Assembly (NCBI GenBank): GCA_038240605.1 | Contig: JBBSDP010000017.1 | Coordinates: 1-64,000 of the forward strand | From: JBBSDP01 sp038240605 | GTDB taxonomy: Bacteria; Planctomycetota; Phycisphaerae; Tepidisphaerales; Tepidisphaeraceae | DNA: 64,000 nt | Direction: 5' to 3' | Shown here: positions 1 to 8,684 of the stretch, piece by piece | Numbering within the stretch: the stretch's first letter is position 1 | Layout: each line of letters starts with the position of its first letter | Notes under the pieces: generated by a model | The model's database searches: none | Told to the model about the DNA's origin: nothing | Seen by the model: only the letters and a program-made list of their open reading frames with translations | Program-made: the position numbers and the translations under genes

Positions 1-111
1 GGCCCGCCCCCCCCATCGGGGGGGCGAGGCCCGGGTGCTTGGGGGGGCCCGGCCCCACCATTCACTCCACCGCGGCGGGCGGAGCCCGCCCTGCGTGTTC
101 CGACGACGCCG
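1..111. other. Low-complexity G/C-run sequence at window edge
   Basis: The first 60 bases consist largely of C and G homopolymer runs broken by short mixed stretches. No coding frame or known element can be supported. Together with the frame-broken genes that follow, this looks like a low-quality contig end rather than a functional site. Confidence 0.4.
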
Positions 112-536
112 TCACGCGCCGGGTGTGAACATGGGCTTGCGATGAGCAGCGCGGCGGGCGTCGGCGACCTGGCCGCCGTGGCTCATGTGGTGCATGGCGA
201 TCGTGAGATAGGTCTGGCCGACGGTGGCCAGCACCTTCTCCAGGCCACGCGGCGGCTTCTGGGTGGGGCGGTCGAGGCTGGTTTCGCCGAGTTCCTCCAG
301 GGCCTTCATAATCGCAGCGCGCGGTAGGTGCGGAGCACTTCATCGAACGGGGGATAGGCGTTCGCATCCGCAGTGGGCTCGGTGCCGGGGGCGAAGAGGA
401 GCTCCCAGTGCGCGACGGGATTGGGCTCGCCGAACAGGACGTGGGGAAGGTTTCCCTCGATCAACGTGATGTGACCGAGGACCCAGAGCGGATGGTTGCC
501 GCCGTTCGGCGTCGGCTGGGTGAGCGGGGCACCACC
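112..536 (-). pseudogene. DinB-superfamily protein, frameshifted and N-terminally truncated
   Basis: Read on the minus strand, the upstream part gives LTQPTPNGGNHPLWVLGH, then IEGNLPHVLFGEPNPVAHWE and FAPGTEPTAD, typical of bacterial DinB-like four-helix proteins. It runs into a stop near 315. The reading then continues in another frame with MKALEELGETSLDRP and ends in a histidine-rich helix, TIAMHHMSHGGQVADARR, which matches the usual DinB metal-binding C-terminus. One frameshift near 310-320 therefore splits the gene. The N-terminal helix with the first His ligand is missing, because the sequence switches to an unrelated plus-strand gene near 537. DinB-like proteins are often metal-dependent thiol transferases; no activity is expected from this piece. 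Whether the break is biological or an assembly error cannot be told here. Confidence 0.6.
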
Positions 537-725
537 AATGGTTACCGCGTGACCGCCACCTTCCTGAACTACCTGGTTCAGAACGTCGATCCGGCGATCG
601 TCGTTAAGCTCAATGTAGCCATGCGAAATGCGAAATACAGCCCGGCCCTGTGGCAGGAATACACAGGGAAATCCGTGGATGCGCTGTCGGACGACTATCT
701 GAAGACGCTGGCCGAGCAGCGCTGA
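537..725 (+). pseudogene. C-terminal fragment of a basic secretory protein (BSP)-like peptidase
   Basis: About 62 residues from NGYRVTATFLNYL through YTGKSVDALSDDYLKTLAEQR resemble the C-terminal end of the plant/bacterial BSP family of putative zinc peptidases, which end in a helix and a Gly-Lys-Ser-Val-Asp-x-Leu motif. The catalytic HExxH part is absent. The frame stays open upstream to 408, but that stretch is antisense to the DinB-like remnant and does not look like BSP, so a start at 408 is not believed. The fragment begins exactly where the DinB-like sequence ends, which marks a rearrangement or misassembly breakpoint. Confidence 0.5.
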
Positions 726-737
726 ACGCGCGTCGGT

Positions 738-1325
738 TCATGTTGATGTCATCGCCGCCAATGCGGCCGCGGCGCTGGTTGAAGCGCGGGTCGTGGGGCT
801 GGGTCCGCGCGAACGTCGCCACAGTTCGTTCAAGCCGTTCTGAACCTGGCTCATCGCACTCGCTCGGAAGAGGGTCCCCAATCCGAAAAGGCACGCCCCG
901 GGAACGATCGAGAGGATGCACAGTGTCAGCGTCACGCTAGCCTTGATCCGCTTAGAGCCAAGCTGCACCTCCAGCTCGCGCGCGAGTTGATACGGCATGT
1001 AAGCCAGCCAGAAAAAATTGAAAATCGGGATGAGGCAGAATCCGACAGCCTTTGCGGGCGAAACGGAATACGCGCCGGCGGTGAACGCGCGCATCTCGTT
1101 GTGAACGTTGAATACCCATGCCAGCCAGTAGATGAACAACGCCAGTGCCAGGGAGGCGAAAAAGAGCGACAGCACCGACGCTATCGAATACCACTGGAGG
1201 TTGCGACGCTTCCCAATCTTCTCGCCAGGCAACGCGGAAGCGTTCGAATACGCGAGCGGAATCAGCGGGACCGGCGCAGGCCCGGCGACGGGATCCATCG
1301 GGCCAGTTGCGTTCTGTTCCGCCAT
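738..1325 (-). CDS. Small multi-pass membrane protein, last gene of the cus operon
   Basis: A 195-residue protein of unknown function. After a ~40-residue Pro/Ala-rich cytoplasmic-looking start, hydrophobic segments lie around residues 45-72, 95-112 and 128-155. The phrase VSPAKAVGFCLIPIFNFFWL resembles a recurring motif in uncharacterised planctomycete membrane proteins, where a helix follows a Pro-x-Lys-Ala-Val-Gly turn. The C-terminus is Ser/Thr/Ala-rich and probably disordered. It starts 12 nt after the stop of the outer-membrane efflux gene, so it is probably co-transcribed with the metal-efflux genes. A role in metal handling is inferred from position only. An AAAGAGA sequence lies upstream of the ATG. 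Confidence 0.6.
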   Translation of the reverse strand: MAEQNATGPMDPVAGPAPVPLIPLAYSNASALPGEKIGKRRNLQWYSIASVLSLFFASLALALFIYWLAWVFNVHNEMRAFTAGAYSVSPAKAVGFCLIPIFNFFWLAYMPYQLARELEVQLGSKRIKASVTLTLCILSIVPGACLFGLGTLFRASAMSQVQNGLNELWRRSRGPSPTTRASTSAAAALAAMTST

Positions 1326-1337
1326 CAGCGCGTCTCT

Positions 1338-2786
1338 TTAGTCCATTCTCCGCAAGGCGGTCATCGCTTCAAGTTCAAAAACGCGCTTCGCCCGCAGAAC
1401 GCGCAGGTTCACGATGAGGCGCTCGACCGAGATCGAGGTGCGCTGGGCTTCGAGCAGGTCCGGCAGCGTGGCGCGGGCGGATTCGTAACTCGTGCGGGCG
1501 ACGTTCGCCGCCTGGCGGGCCCGCGGTAGGATCGTGTGTTCGAGCAGGTCGAGCTGCCGATTCGCATCGCGAATGGTGGCAACGTCGGTGATGATCTGTG
1601 ACGCGAGATCGGCGGATGTCTGCCGCCGTATCGAATCCGCGGCGCGCAGGTTGGCTTCGGCCTGGGCGATAGCCGCGTTCAGCGCTTCGTAACGCAGGAT
1701 AGGGATCGTGGCCTGCCCGAGAACACTCTGCGTGATGCCGGCCAGATCGGAGCCCACGCTCAGATTGAAATCGGGAACGTATTGCAATCGCGCCAGTCGC
1801 ACCGCGACTTCGCGCCCGCGCGATTCGGCGGCGAGCGCCGAGAGCTCGGGGTTCCGCTCCGTCACGAGCGCAAGCAACTGCGCGTCGTCATACTCCACTC
1901 GATCCACCTCCGGCAATCCGGCCGGAAGGGACAAGGGAGCGAGCGGCGGACGGTTCAACAGCGCGTTGAGCGCTGAAAGCTGGGCGGGAAGCTGGGCCTT
2001 GAGGCTCGCGATGTCGTTCTTCCCCAGGTCCTCGTCGTTGCGGGTCCTGAGTACGTCTTGTTGTCCAGCCGTGCCGGCGCGGTTTCGCGCTTCGGTGACG
2101 AGGGCCGTCGTTTCCAGCAACTGCTGATTGGCTTCGGCGAGGCGGACGAGTTCTGTGCTCAGGGCATAGTCGTAATAGGCGGAGCGCACCTTGTTTTGCA
2201 GCTCGAGCTGCGCTTTGCGGAAGCGCAGGCCGGCAGCCCGCGCGTTCTGCAATGCCACCCGAGCGGCGGCGTCGAGTTTTCCCGGCCACTTGATGTCGGT
2301 CATCGGGTCGTTGCCGAGCGCGAGTGAGTTCATCCCGCTCGACGTGTGTCCGCGCGCGATCGTGGAGCTGAGCGCGACGTTCAAGGTCGTCGCCTGCGTG
2401 CCATCCTGCGGAACCTGTTCCAGGGCCGCTCGCCATTGCCAGTAATGCGTCTCCAGATCGCCATTCGCGTGCATGGCATACGCAACCAAATCTTCAATCG
2501 TCGGATGCTCCGGCAGCGGCGACTGCTCTCGCGATGCCGTCGGCTTCTCGAATGGCTTGCCCGCGGCCAATGCCGCCTTTCGCTCTTCCCGCTCTCCGGG
2601 TGGATGAACGGTGCAACCACCCAGAAGAAGGATGACGCTCACAGCGGAGACGCAGAGAACGCTGGAAAAGCCAAAGTGAAGATGGAGGATTGAGGATAGA
2701 AGATAGCGGGCCACTCCATCCTCAATCTTCCATCTTCGATCCTCGCATTTTCCAGCAACCCGTCGTTTAGATTTACACATATTCAA
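1338..2786 (-). CDS. cusC: TolC/CusC-type outer-membrane efflux lipoprotein
   Basis: A 482-residue outer-membrane factor that would form the exit duct of the RND pump encoded upstream. A lipobox-like ILLLGGC places the lipidated cysteine near residue 58. The mature part has the long alternating helices of the TolC fold, for example residues with ARVALQNARAAGLRFRKAQ and ELQNKVRSAYYDYALSTELVRLAEANQQ, and ends near EAQRTSISVERLIVNLRVLRA. The chosen ATG lies just inside the end of the cusA-like gene, giving a 14-nt overlap and likely translational coupling. The first ~57 residues are unusual: they are translated from intergenic-type repeat DNA (2641-2740), so the signal peptide is long and atypical. 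A start nearer the lipobox would leave almost no n-region. Confidence 0.85.
   Translation of the reverse strand: MNMCKSKRRVAGKCEDRRWKIEDGVARYLLSSILHLHFGFSSVLCVSAVSVILLLGGCTVHPPGEREERKAALAAGKPFEKPTASREQSPLPEHPTIEDLVAYAMHANGDLETHYWQWRAALEQVPQDGTQATTLNVALSSTIARGHTSSGMNSLALGNDPMTDIKWPGKLDAAARVALQNARAAGLRFRKAQLELQNKVRSAYYDYALSTELVRLAEANQQLLETTALVTEARNRAGTAGQQDVLRTRNDEDLGKNDIASLKAQLPAQLSALNALLNRPPLAPLSLPAGLPEVDRVEYDDAQLLALVTERNPELSALAAESRGREVAVRLARLQYVPDFNLSVGSDLAGITQSVLGQATIPILRYEALNAAIAQAEANLRAADSIRRQTSADLASQIITDVATIRDANRQLDLLEHTILPRARQAANVARTSYESARATLPDLLEAQRTSISVERLIVNLRVLRAKRVFELEAMTALRRMD
2641..2740. repeat. Iterated-word inverted repeat inside the cusA/cusC junction
   Basis: Arms at 2681-2697 and 2718-2734 match as an inverted repeat at 16 of 17 positions and are built from iterated GGAGGATTGAGGATAGAAG-type words. 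A flanking word at 2641-2660 (gcggagacgcagagaac) resembles the words at 19271-19297 and 34303-34330. The element lies inside the open frame of the cusC-like gene and encodes most of its signal-peptide region. Confidence 0.7.
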
Positions 2787-5700
2787 CCATTTCCGGCGAC
2801 GGCTCTCGCTCGAGCGTGAGGCCCTTGGCGACGAAGAAGATGATGGGATAGATGAGCAGCTCCATCAGGAAGCTGGTGAAGAGGCCGCCGAGCATGGGCG
2901 CTGCCAGGCGGCGCATCACGTCGGCGCCGGTGCCGGTCGCCCAGAGGAGCGGGACGAGGCCGATGAAGGCCGCCGCCACGGTCATCGTCTTGGGGCGGAT
3001 GCGCTTGACCGCGCCTTCATGTACCGCGTCCCACAGGTCAGTTCGATTCCGCATCCTGCCTTGGGCTTTGAACCGCTCGTAGCTGCTGTCCAGGTATAGG
3101 AGCATCACCAGGCCAGTCTCAGCGTCGAGTCCCGCGAGCGCGATCAATCCCACAGCGACGGCACCGGACCAGTGGTACCCCAGGAGCCAAAGAAGCCAGA
3201 CGGCGCCAACGAGGCTGAACGGAATCGCCAGGATGACGACAAAGGTTCGGAAGAGACTGCGCGTGGCCATGTAAAGCAGCACGACGATGATCAGGAGCGT
3301 AAGCGGGACGGCCCAGACCAGACGGCTCCACGTCTCCTGGATCTGCTCGAACTCCCCCGACCATGCCAGCGTGTAGCCCGTCGGAAGTGCCAGCTTGGTT
3401 TCCAGCACTCGCCGTGCATCCGACACATAGCTGCCGACATCGCGGCCGGGGACGACGTACACGAGCGTCTGCTGCCTCGAGTTCTCGCTGCGCACCATCG
3501 GCGGCCCCGTATTGATCGTGAACGTCGCCAGCTCCCCGAGCGGGATCTGGGCGCCCGTCGGAGTCGGGACGAGTACCTGCTTCAGGGTCGAAGGGTCATC
3601 ACGCAGGTCGCGGGCATAACGCAGGTTGATCGGGAACCGCTCCAGCCCTTCGACCGCGGTCGAGATTTTCATGCCGCCGATCGCGGTGGTGATGACGTCC
3701 TGCACGTCGCCCGTGGTGAGGCCGTAGCGAGCGACAGCATCCCGGTTCGGTTCGACATCGAGGTAATAGCCGCCGAAGGCCCGTTCCGGGTAGGCGTCGA
3801 TCGTGCCCGGCATCTGTTTCAGAAGTGCGGCTGCGTCGCCAGCCAGCCTGGCGAGAATTTGCAGGTCCGGCCCCATGATCTTCAAGCCCACGGGCGACTT
3901 GACCCCGGTCGAGAGCATCTTGAGCCGATTGTCGATCGGCATGGGCCAGAGGTTGCCCAGACCGGGGAATCGAACGACGGCATCCAGCCCCGCGTGTTGT
4001 CCGTCAGCGTCCTCCCATCCCTGCACTAATTCATTCATGGTGACGCGACGCTGCTCCGGCCAAAACGTGTGTCGCAACGGCCAAGTGAGCCATCGCGGCC
4101 CCGCGTCAAACCAATAGCCCATCTTTCGGGTGCGCCACTTGGCCGGGTCGGTGTTCAGCCGCACGACCGTCTCAACCATGTCGAGCGGAGCAGGGTCTGT
4201 TGCGGTATCGGCGCGGCCCATTTTTCCGTACACGCTGACGACCTCGGGAAGTGTCTCGATCAGCTTATCCGTTTGCTGGAGCACCTGCCGGGCTTTGGTA
4301 ATGCTGATGCTTGGGTCCGTGGTCGGCATGTAGAGCAGGTCGCCCTCGTCCAGCGGCGGCATGAACTCGCTGCCGAGCCGCATTGCCGGCCACACCGCCG
4401 AAGAGACGAACAGCACCGCGAGGATCAGCACCGGCCAGCGGAAGCGGATGGCGGCGCGGAAGAACGGGTCATACACCCGCTGAAGCAGACGGCTGATCGG
4501 ATTTCTCTCTTCATGGATGATGCGTTGCGGCACGAGCAGCATGCCCGCGAGGACCGCCCAGCCGATCACCATCCACCAGCGATAGGGCTCCGTCTCCGGC
4601 AACAGATTGGGGACAAACCACAAGGCGGCCGCCGGCAGCAACATCGCTGCCATCGTGATGAGGAGGTTCGTTTTCCATCCCCATGCTTTGGGGAGCACTC
4701 GCGCGGTGATGAAATAGACCATCAAGACGGGAATGATCGTTACCGACAGGATTGAGGCCGCGGCCATCGAAAAGGTCTTGGTGAACGCGAGCGGGGCGAA
4801 GAGTCGCCCGGGCTCGCCACTCAGCACGAAGACGGGCAGGAAGCTCACCGTGATAATCAGGAGACTGAAAAAAAGGCTCGGCCCCACTTCCGTTGCGGCT
4901 TCGAGGATGATTTCACCGCGCGGGCGGGGCGCGCTGCCGGCATGAACGCGCTCCTCATCCCGGTCCAGGTGCTTGTGCGCGTTCTCCACCATGATGATGG
5001 CGCTGTCCACCATCACCCCGATCGCGATGGCGATTCCGCCCAGGCTCATGATGTTCGCGCTGACGCCGGCCAGGCGCATGACGAGAAGACTGGCGAGCAC
5101 GCTGGTGGGCACGACGAAGATCGCAACCAATTCGCTGCGCGCGTGCAGCAAGAAGAGGATGCACACCAGTCCGACAACGATCATCTCTTCGATGAGCGTG
5201 TGGCGCAGGGTGTGAATGGAGCGGTCGATGAGTTGGGAGCGGTCGTAGGCGGTCTTGATCGTCACGCCAGGCGGAAGTCCATTCTCCAATTCAGTCAGCC
5301 TGGCTTTGGCGTCTTCAATCACCTTGTAGGCGTTCGCCCCGTAGCGGGATATGACGATGCCGCTGACCGCTTCCCCTTTACCATCCCACTCGCCGACACC
5401 GCGTCGTTCTTCGCCGGCGATCTGGAGCGACGCGACATCTGACAGGAGCACCGGCGTGCCCGATTCCTTGTTCACGCCGACCGATACTTTCGCCAGGTCC
5501 TTCAGCCCGTGGAGATAGCCATGGCTGCGGACCATGTACTCGTTCTCGCTCATCTCAACGACCGACCCCCCCACGTCGTTGTTGGAGCGTTGCACGGCCA
5601 TCATGATGTCCTTCAACGGAAGGTTGTAGGCCAGCAACCGCTCCGGCTTGAGGACAATCTGGTATTCTTTGACGAACCCGCCGATCGACGCCACCTCCGC

Positions 5701-6381
5701 CACGCCCGGCACGCTCGTCAGTTGATATCGCAGGTACCAATCCTGTATTGCGCGGAGGCTGGCCAGATCCTGGTTTGAAGACGCGAGCGGCTTGCCGGTG
5801 AGCGGGCAGTGGCCCGGTTTGTCGAAGGCTCGCACCTTCATGAGCGCGGTTCGGCGGTCCGCGGGGGCATCCGATGGCTGCGCGTACCAGCGCTCGTTCT
5901 GCTCGTCGTGCCAAATGCCCTGTGGATGATCGGGACAGAAAAAGCCAGAATCGAGAACGTATTGATACACCCAGCCGACGCCCGTCGCGTCTGGCCCGAG
6001 CTTGGGCTCGATGCCCGCCGGCAAGAGTCCCTTCGAATAGTTCAGATATTCCAGGACCCGTTCCCGAGCTGCATGCTGGTCGGTGCCATCGGGGAAGATG
6101 ATGTAGACCATCGAGGTCTCGAACATGCTGAAGCCGCGAACCGCCTTGGCGCCAATGGCGGAAAACGCCGTGGTCAGCGGATAGGTGACCTGGGCCTGAA
6201 CCACATCAGGGGCTTGGCCGGGATACTCGGTGATGACGATGACCTGGGCATCGGAGAGGTCCGGGATGGCGTCGATGCTGCTGTTGAGCATCGCCCAGAC
6301 ACCGGCGCCGACGAGTGCCGCGGTCATGAGCAGCACCATCAGCTTGTTGCGGATGGAAAGTTCGATGAGCCTGGCGATCAT
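2773..6381 (-). CDS. cusA: Heavy-metal efflux RND permease, CusA/CzcA type
   Basis: A 1202-residue inner-membrane proton-driven pump of the heavy-metal RND class. It shows the family start (MIARLIELSIRNKL), the early DLSDAQVIV and EYPGQAPDVVQ porter motifs, two sets of membrane helices, and SLGGIAIAIGVMVDSAIIMVEN helix 4. The usual length is about 1040; the excess comes from two insertions. One, at residues 146-203, carries a CPDHP motif and a HCPLTGKPL motif and resembles a small metal-binding zinc-ribbon. The other, around residues 565-645, adds hydrophobic segments (WKTNLLITMAAMLLPAAALW). It lies between the CusB-like and CusC-like genes in one operon. Export of Cu/Ag or Zn/Co cannot be decided by eye; the CusA-like features and the metal-binding adaptor favour Cu/Ag. 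Confidence 0.93.
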   Translation of the reverse strand: MIARLIELSIRNKLMVLLMTAALVGAGVWAMLNSSIDAIPDLSDAQVIVITEYPGQAPDVVQAQVTYPLTTAFSAIGAKAVRGFSMFETSMVYIIFPDGTDQHAARERVLEYLNYSKGLLPAGIEPKLGPDATGVGWVYQYVLDSGFFCPDHPQGIWHDEQNERWYAQPSDAPADRRTALMKVRAFDKPGHCPLTGKPLASSNQDLASLRAIQDWYLRYQLTSVPGVAEVASIGGFVKEYQIVLKPERLLAYNLPLKDIMMAVQRSNNDVGGSVVEMSENEYMVRSHGYLHGLKDLAKVSVGVNKESGTPVLLSDVASLQIAGEERRGVGEWDGKGEAVSGIVISRYGANAYKVIEDAKARLTELENGLPPGVTIKTAYDRSQLIDRSIHTLRHTLIEEMIVVGLVCILFLLHARSELVAIFVVPTSVLASLLVMRLAGVSANIMSLGGIAIAIGVMVDSAIIMVENAHKHLDRDEERVHAGSAPRPRGEIILEAATEVGPSLFFSLLIITVSFLPVFVLSGEPGRLFAPLAFTKTFSMAAASILSVTIIPVLMVYFITARVLPKAWGWKTNLLITMAAMLLPAAALWFVPNLLPETEPYRWWMVIGWAVLAGMLLVPQRIIHEERNPISRLLQRVYDPFFRAAIRFRWPVLILAVLFVSSAVWPAMRLGSEFMPPLDEGDLLYMPTTDPSISITKARQVLQQTDKLIETLPEVVSVYGKMGRADTATDPAPLDMVETVVRLNTDPAKWRTRKMGYWFDAGPRWLTWPLRHTFWPEQRRVTMNELVQGWEDADGQHAGLDAVVRFPGLGNLWPMPIDNRLKMLSTGVKSPVGLKIMGPDLQILARLAGDAAALLKQMPGTIDAYPERAFGGYYLDVEPNRDAVARYGLTTGDVQDVITTAIGGMKISTAVEGLERFPINLRYARDLRDDPSTLKQVLVPTPTGAQIPLGELATFTINTGPPMVRSENSRQQTLVYVVPGRDVGSYVSDARRVLETKLALPTGYTLAWSGEFEQIQETWSRLVWAVPLTLLIIVVLLYMATRSLFRTFVVILAIPFSLVGAVWLLWLLGYHWSGAVAVGLIALAGLDAETGLVMLLYLDSSYERFKAQGRMRNRTDLWDAVHEGAVKRIRPKTMTVAAAFIGLVPLLWATGTGADVMRRLAAPMLGGLFTSFLMELLIYPIIFFVAKGLTLEREPSPEMVEYV

Positions 6382-6413
6382 GGCAACCCTTCTTCCGAAC
6401 TGGCGGGACTGGA

Positions 6414-7895
6414 TTACCTGGTGTTCCCGGAAGAGGGTTGTGATACGGCCGCGGTCGGCCTTGACGACGCGGCGCCGGGCATGGACATCGAATCCGCGGG
6501 CCTTGGTTCGGTAAACTTCTGCGACGCTTCGATCGTCTGGCTTTCGACATCCATCAGGAATTGGCCGCTCGTCACCACGGTCTCGCCGGCGGCCAGGCCT
6601 TCAATGATCTGGACCTTGTCGTTGTCGCCCATCATCCCCATCCGCACCTTGCGCGGGCTGAAGTGGCCATCGCCCTCCGCCACGAACGCAATTTGACGGG
6701 TACCCGTGTCGATCACCGTCTCCCGGGGTACTTGAACGGCGTCCGCCATCGGCTGGGTCAGAATATCCACCGTCGCATACATCCCCGGCTTCAGCTCGAA
6801 TCCAGGGTTATCGAGCGTTATCCGAACCGTGAGCGTCCGGGTCATGTGATCGACATGGGGATACATGAAATTGATCGTCCCTTTGAACGACTTGCCTGGT
6901 ATTCCGTCCACGCTCGCCACCACTTCCTGGCCGATCTTCACGACCGGAAGCTGCTCCTGGTACACTTGGGCGTTGAGCCACATCCTGGTGTGATCGGCAA
7001 TGCGCATCAGCTTCATGCCCGCCTGCACGGCGGAACCTTGTACGATCATCTTCTCCTCGACATGCCCGGTCGCCGGACTGCGGAACGGAACGTCTCGCGG
7101 CGGCTTGTCCGCTTTAGCGATCGCCTCGATGTCTTCGTCCGCGACGTCCCAGAGCCGCAGTTTGCGTTTCGACGAATCAACCAGCGATTGTCCTTCCTGA
7201 CGCAACTCGCTGCTCGCCTTGTCACCCAACGATTTCCGCGACTGCACTGCTGAGATCAATTCCTGTTCAGCGACCTGCAGCTCCTGGCTGTACAACTCAA
7301 AGAGGGGTTCGCCCTGGACAACGTGTACTCCCTCCTGGTCAGCGTGGAGCTTGTCGATCCAACCTCCGACCTTCAAGCTGACATCATGCAAGCCGGGTTC
7401 GGGGAGCATGAGGAAGCCGACGGTTCGCACCGTCCTGGTCAGCGGACCACGCGTCACCTGGGCCGTGCGGACCCCCATGTTCTGCACGACCGTCGGGTCG
7501 ATATGCACATCCGGGCCTGCCTGGTTCGCGTAGACCGGCACCCTCTCCATTCCCATTGCGCTCTTGCCCGGATGGTCGGTGATCGATGAGGACCCCAGCA
7601 TCGGGTCCCACCAGTAAAGCACCTTTCTTTTCCCGCCCTTGGCCGGGGAAACGCCGGCATTCAACGGCGTGAGGTCCATATGGCAGATGGGGCAGGTGCC
7701 GGGATGATCCTGGATCACCTGCGGATGCATGCCACAGTGCCAGAGCTGCTTTGGGGATGTGGCGGCCGACGCGCCAGAGGATGAACTGGCGCTTCCGGGT
7801 TTTTCGCACCCTGCGATGAAGATCGATGCCAATGCAACGCCACCAACCATCACGGCGACGAAAGAGGTGTAACGTTTCGTCCCGTCGACCGGCAT
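6414..7895 (-). CDS. cusB: RND periplasmic adaptor lipoprotein with N-terminal heavy-metal-binding domain
   Basis: A 493-residue membrane-fusion protein linking the RND pump to the outer-membrane channel. The start at 7895 is chosen over an upstream in-frame ATG (7955) because a GGAG lies about 10 nt before it and a clean lipoprotein signal follows (VGGVALASIFIAGC, Cys30). Residues 51-79 form a heavy-metal-binding domain, HCGMHPQV...CPICHMDL, with C54, H57, C68, C71 and H72. The rest has the barrel-sandwich and alpha-hairpin features of the CusB family (WIDKLHADQEGVHVVQGEPLF, ELYSQELQVAEQELI, VDGIPGKSFKGTI). It is the first gene of the operon and carries an ECF-type promoter motif upstream. 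Confidence 0.93.
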   Translation of the reverse strand: MPVDGTKRYTSFVAVMVGGVALASIFIAGCEKPGSASSSSGASAATSPKQLWHCGMHPQVIQDHPGTCPICHMDLTPLNAGVSPAKGGKRKVLYWWDPMLGSSSITDHPGKSAMGMERVPVYANQAGPDVHIDPTVVQNMGVRTAQVTRGPLTRTVRTVGFLMLPEPGLHDVSLKVGGWIDKLHADQEGVHVVQGEPLFELYSQELQVAEQELISAVQSRKSLGDKASSELRQEGQSLVDSSKRKLRLWDVADEDIEAIAKADKPPRDVPFRSPATGHVEEKMIVQGSAVQAGMKLMRIADHTRMWLNAQVYQEQLPVVKIGQEVVASVDGIPGKSFKGTINFMYPHVDHMTRTLTVRITLDNPGFELKPGMYATVDILTQPMADAVQVPRETVIDTGTRQIAFVAEGDGHFSPRKVRMGMMGDNDKVQIIEGLAAGETVVTSGQFLMDVESQTIEASQKFTEPRPADSMSMPGAASSRPTAAVSQPSSGNTR

Positions 7896-7939
7896 GATTC
7901 GATGCTCCGAGAATGCCAAGGGAGGCCCCCTGCAATCCC

Positions 7940-7966
7940 AAACGAAGATATGCACCTGAAGGGTTC
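7940..7966 (-). promoter_or_regulatory. Candidate ECF-sigma promoter of the cus operon
   Basis: Read on the minus strand, GAACCCT is followed after exactly 15 nt by CGTTT, about 45 nt before the CusB-like start codon. The same arrangement, GAACCTT-15-CGTTC, occurs upstream of the ECF sigma gene and of the small lipoprotein gene. The GAAC-type -35 and CGT-type -10 fit ECF sigma promoters in general. Shared control by the nearby sigma factor is an inference. Confidence 0.55.
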
Positions 7967-8108
7967 AACTAAAAATGAGGGTGACGAGCTAAATCGGCGG
8001 CCGCCCAATATTTAGGCAGCCACGCACCGGAACGGCCCCTCTTTGTTCATCGCCTAGGCTAACCGAAGGCCAATTTGCCCTTGGCACTAAAGTTGTTCAG
8101 GGCGCCAC

Positions 8109-8684
8109 ATGCGCTGGGCTACACTTCTCACTCTTCTCTCTCCACTTATTCTCAGCGGCTTGGGGTGCAGCTCTCCCGGGCACAGTTGGCGAGCGTATGC
8201 AGGCCGCAACGGCGGTCTGTTGGAAGACCAACATCAAATCCGCGCCGACCGGGTATTCGCCAGGATTGTTCCGTCATCGGGCGACGGGTCGCACATATAC
8301 GTGCTCAACGCTTCAGACATCGGAGCCCACGCGCTGCCGGATGGAAATATCTTTGTAACCCGCGCACTGATGGACCTGCTCGATGATGAGGAACTGTCGG
8401 CCGCCATTGCTCACGAACTGGCACACCTCATCAATGACGGACACCTGCATGCCGTGATGAGCCTGAGAGGCTGCTGCGAAACCCCAGAAGCTGAGGCTCG
8501 CGCCGACGCGACGGGCGTAGAACTGCTGCGAGAGCGCGGCCTCGACCCGCGTGCGATGAGTCGAATGCTCGGGAAGGTAAAGGTGACCGCCGAGCTCACG
8601 CCCGCCTGCCGCAACGCCATCGGACACCGAATCGAACTTCTCTCTACCCGGGGAGACGTTCGCGTTTCCCGTCCTCAGAACTGA
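8109..8684 (+). CDS. Putative M48-like zinc metallopeptidase lipoprotein
   Basis: A 191-residue exported protein with a lipoprotein signal peptide (LTLLSPLILSGLGC, Cys20). The core matches the M48/Oma1-BepA-like peptidases: INAxxxPDGNIFVTRALM-type strand, then AIAHELAHLIND containing the HExxH zinc site (H102, E103, H106), and a downstream glutamate in CETPEAEARADATG as the likely third ligand. Such proteins degrade or quality-control misfolded envelope proteins. At 191 residues it is a minimal form without TPR or PDZ parts. It is convergent with the anti-sigma gene and overlaps its end by 10 nt. No copy of the ECF-type promoter motif was found before it. Confidence 0.75.
   Translation: MRWATLLTLLSPLILSGLGCSSPGHSWRAYAGRNGGLLEDQHQIRADRVFARIVPSSGDGSHIYVLNASDIGAHALPDGNIFVTRALMDLLDDEELSAAIAHELAHLINDGHLHAVMSLRGCCETPEAEARADATGVELLRERGLDPRAMSRMLGKVKVTAELTPACRNAIGHRIELLSTRGDVRVSRPQN

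Noticed and set aside
408..536. N-terminal part of the frame ending at 725
   Set aside because: It is antisense to the DinB-like remnant and does not resemble the BSP family.
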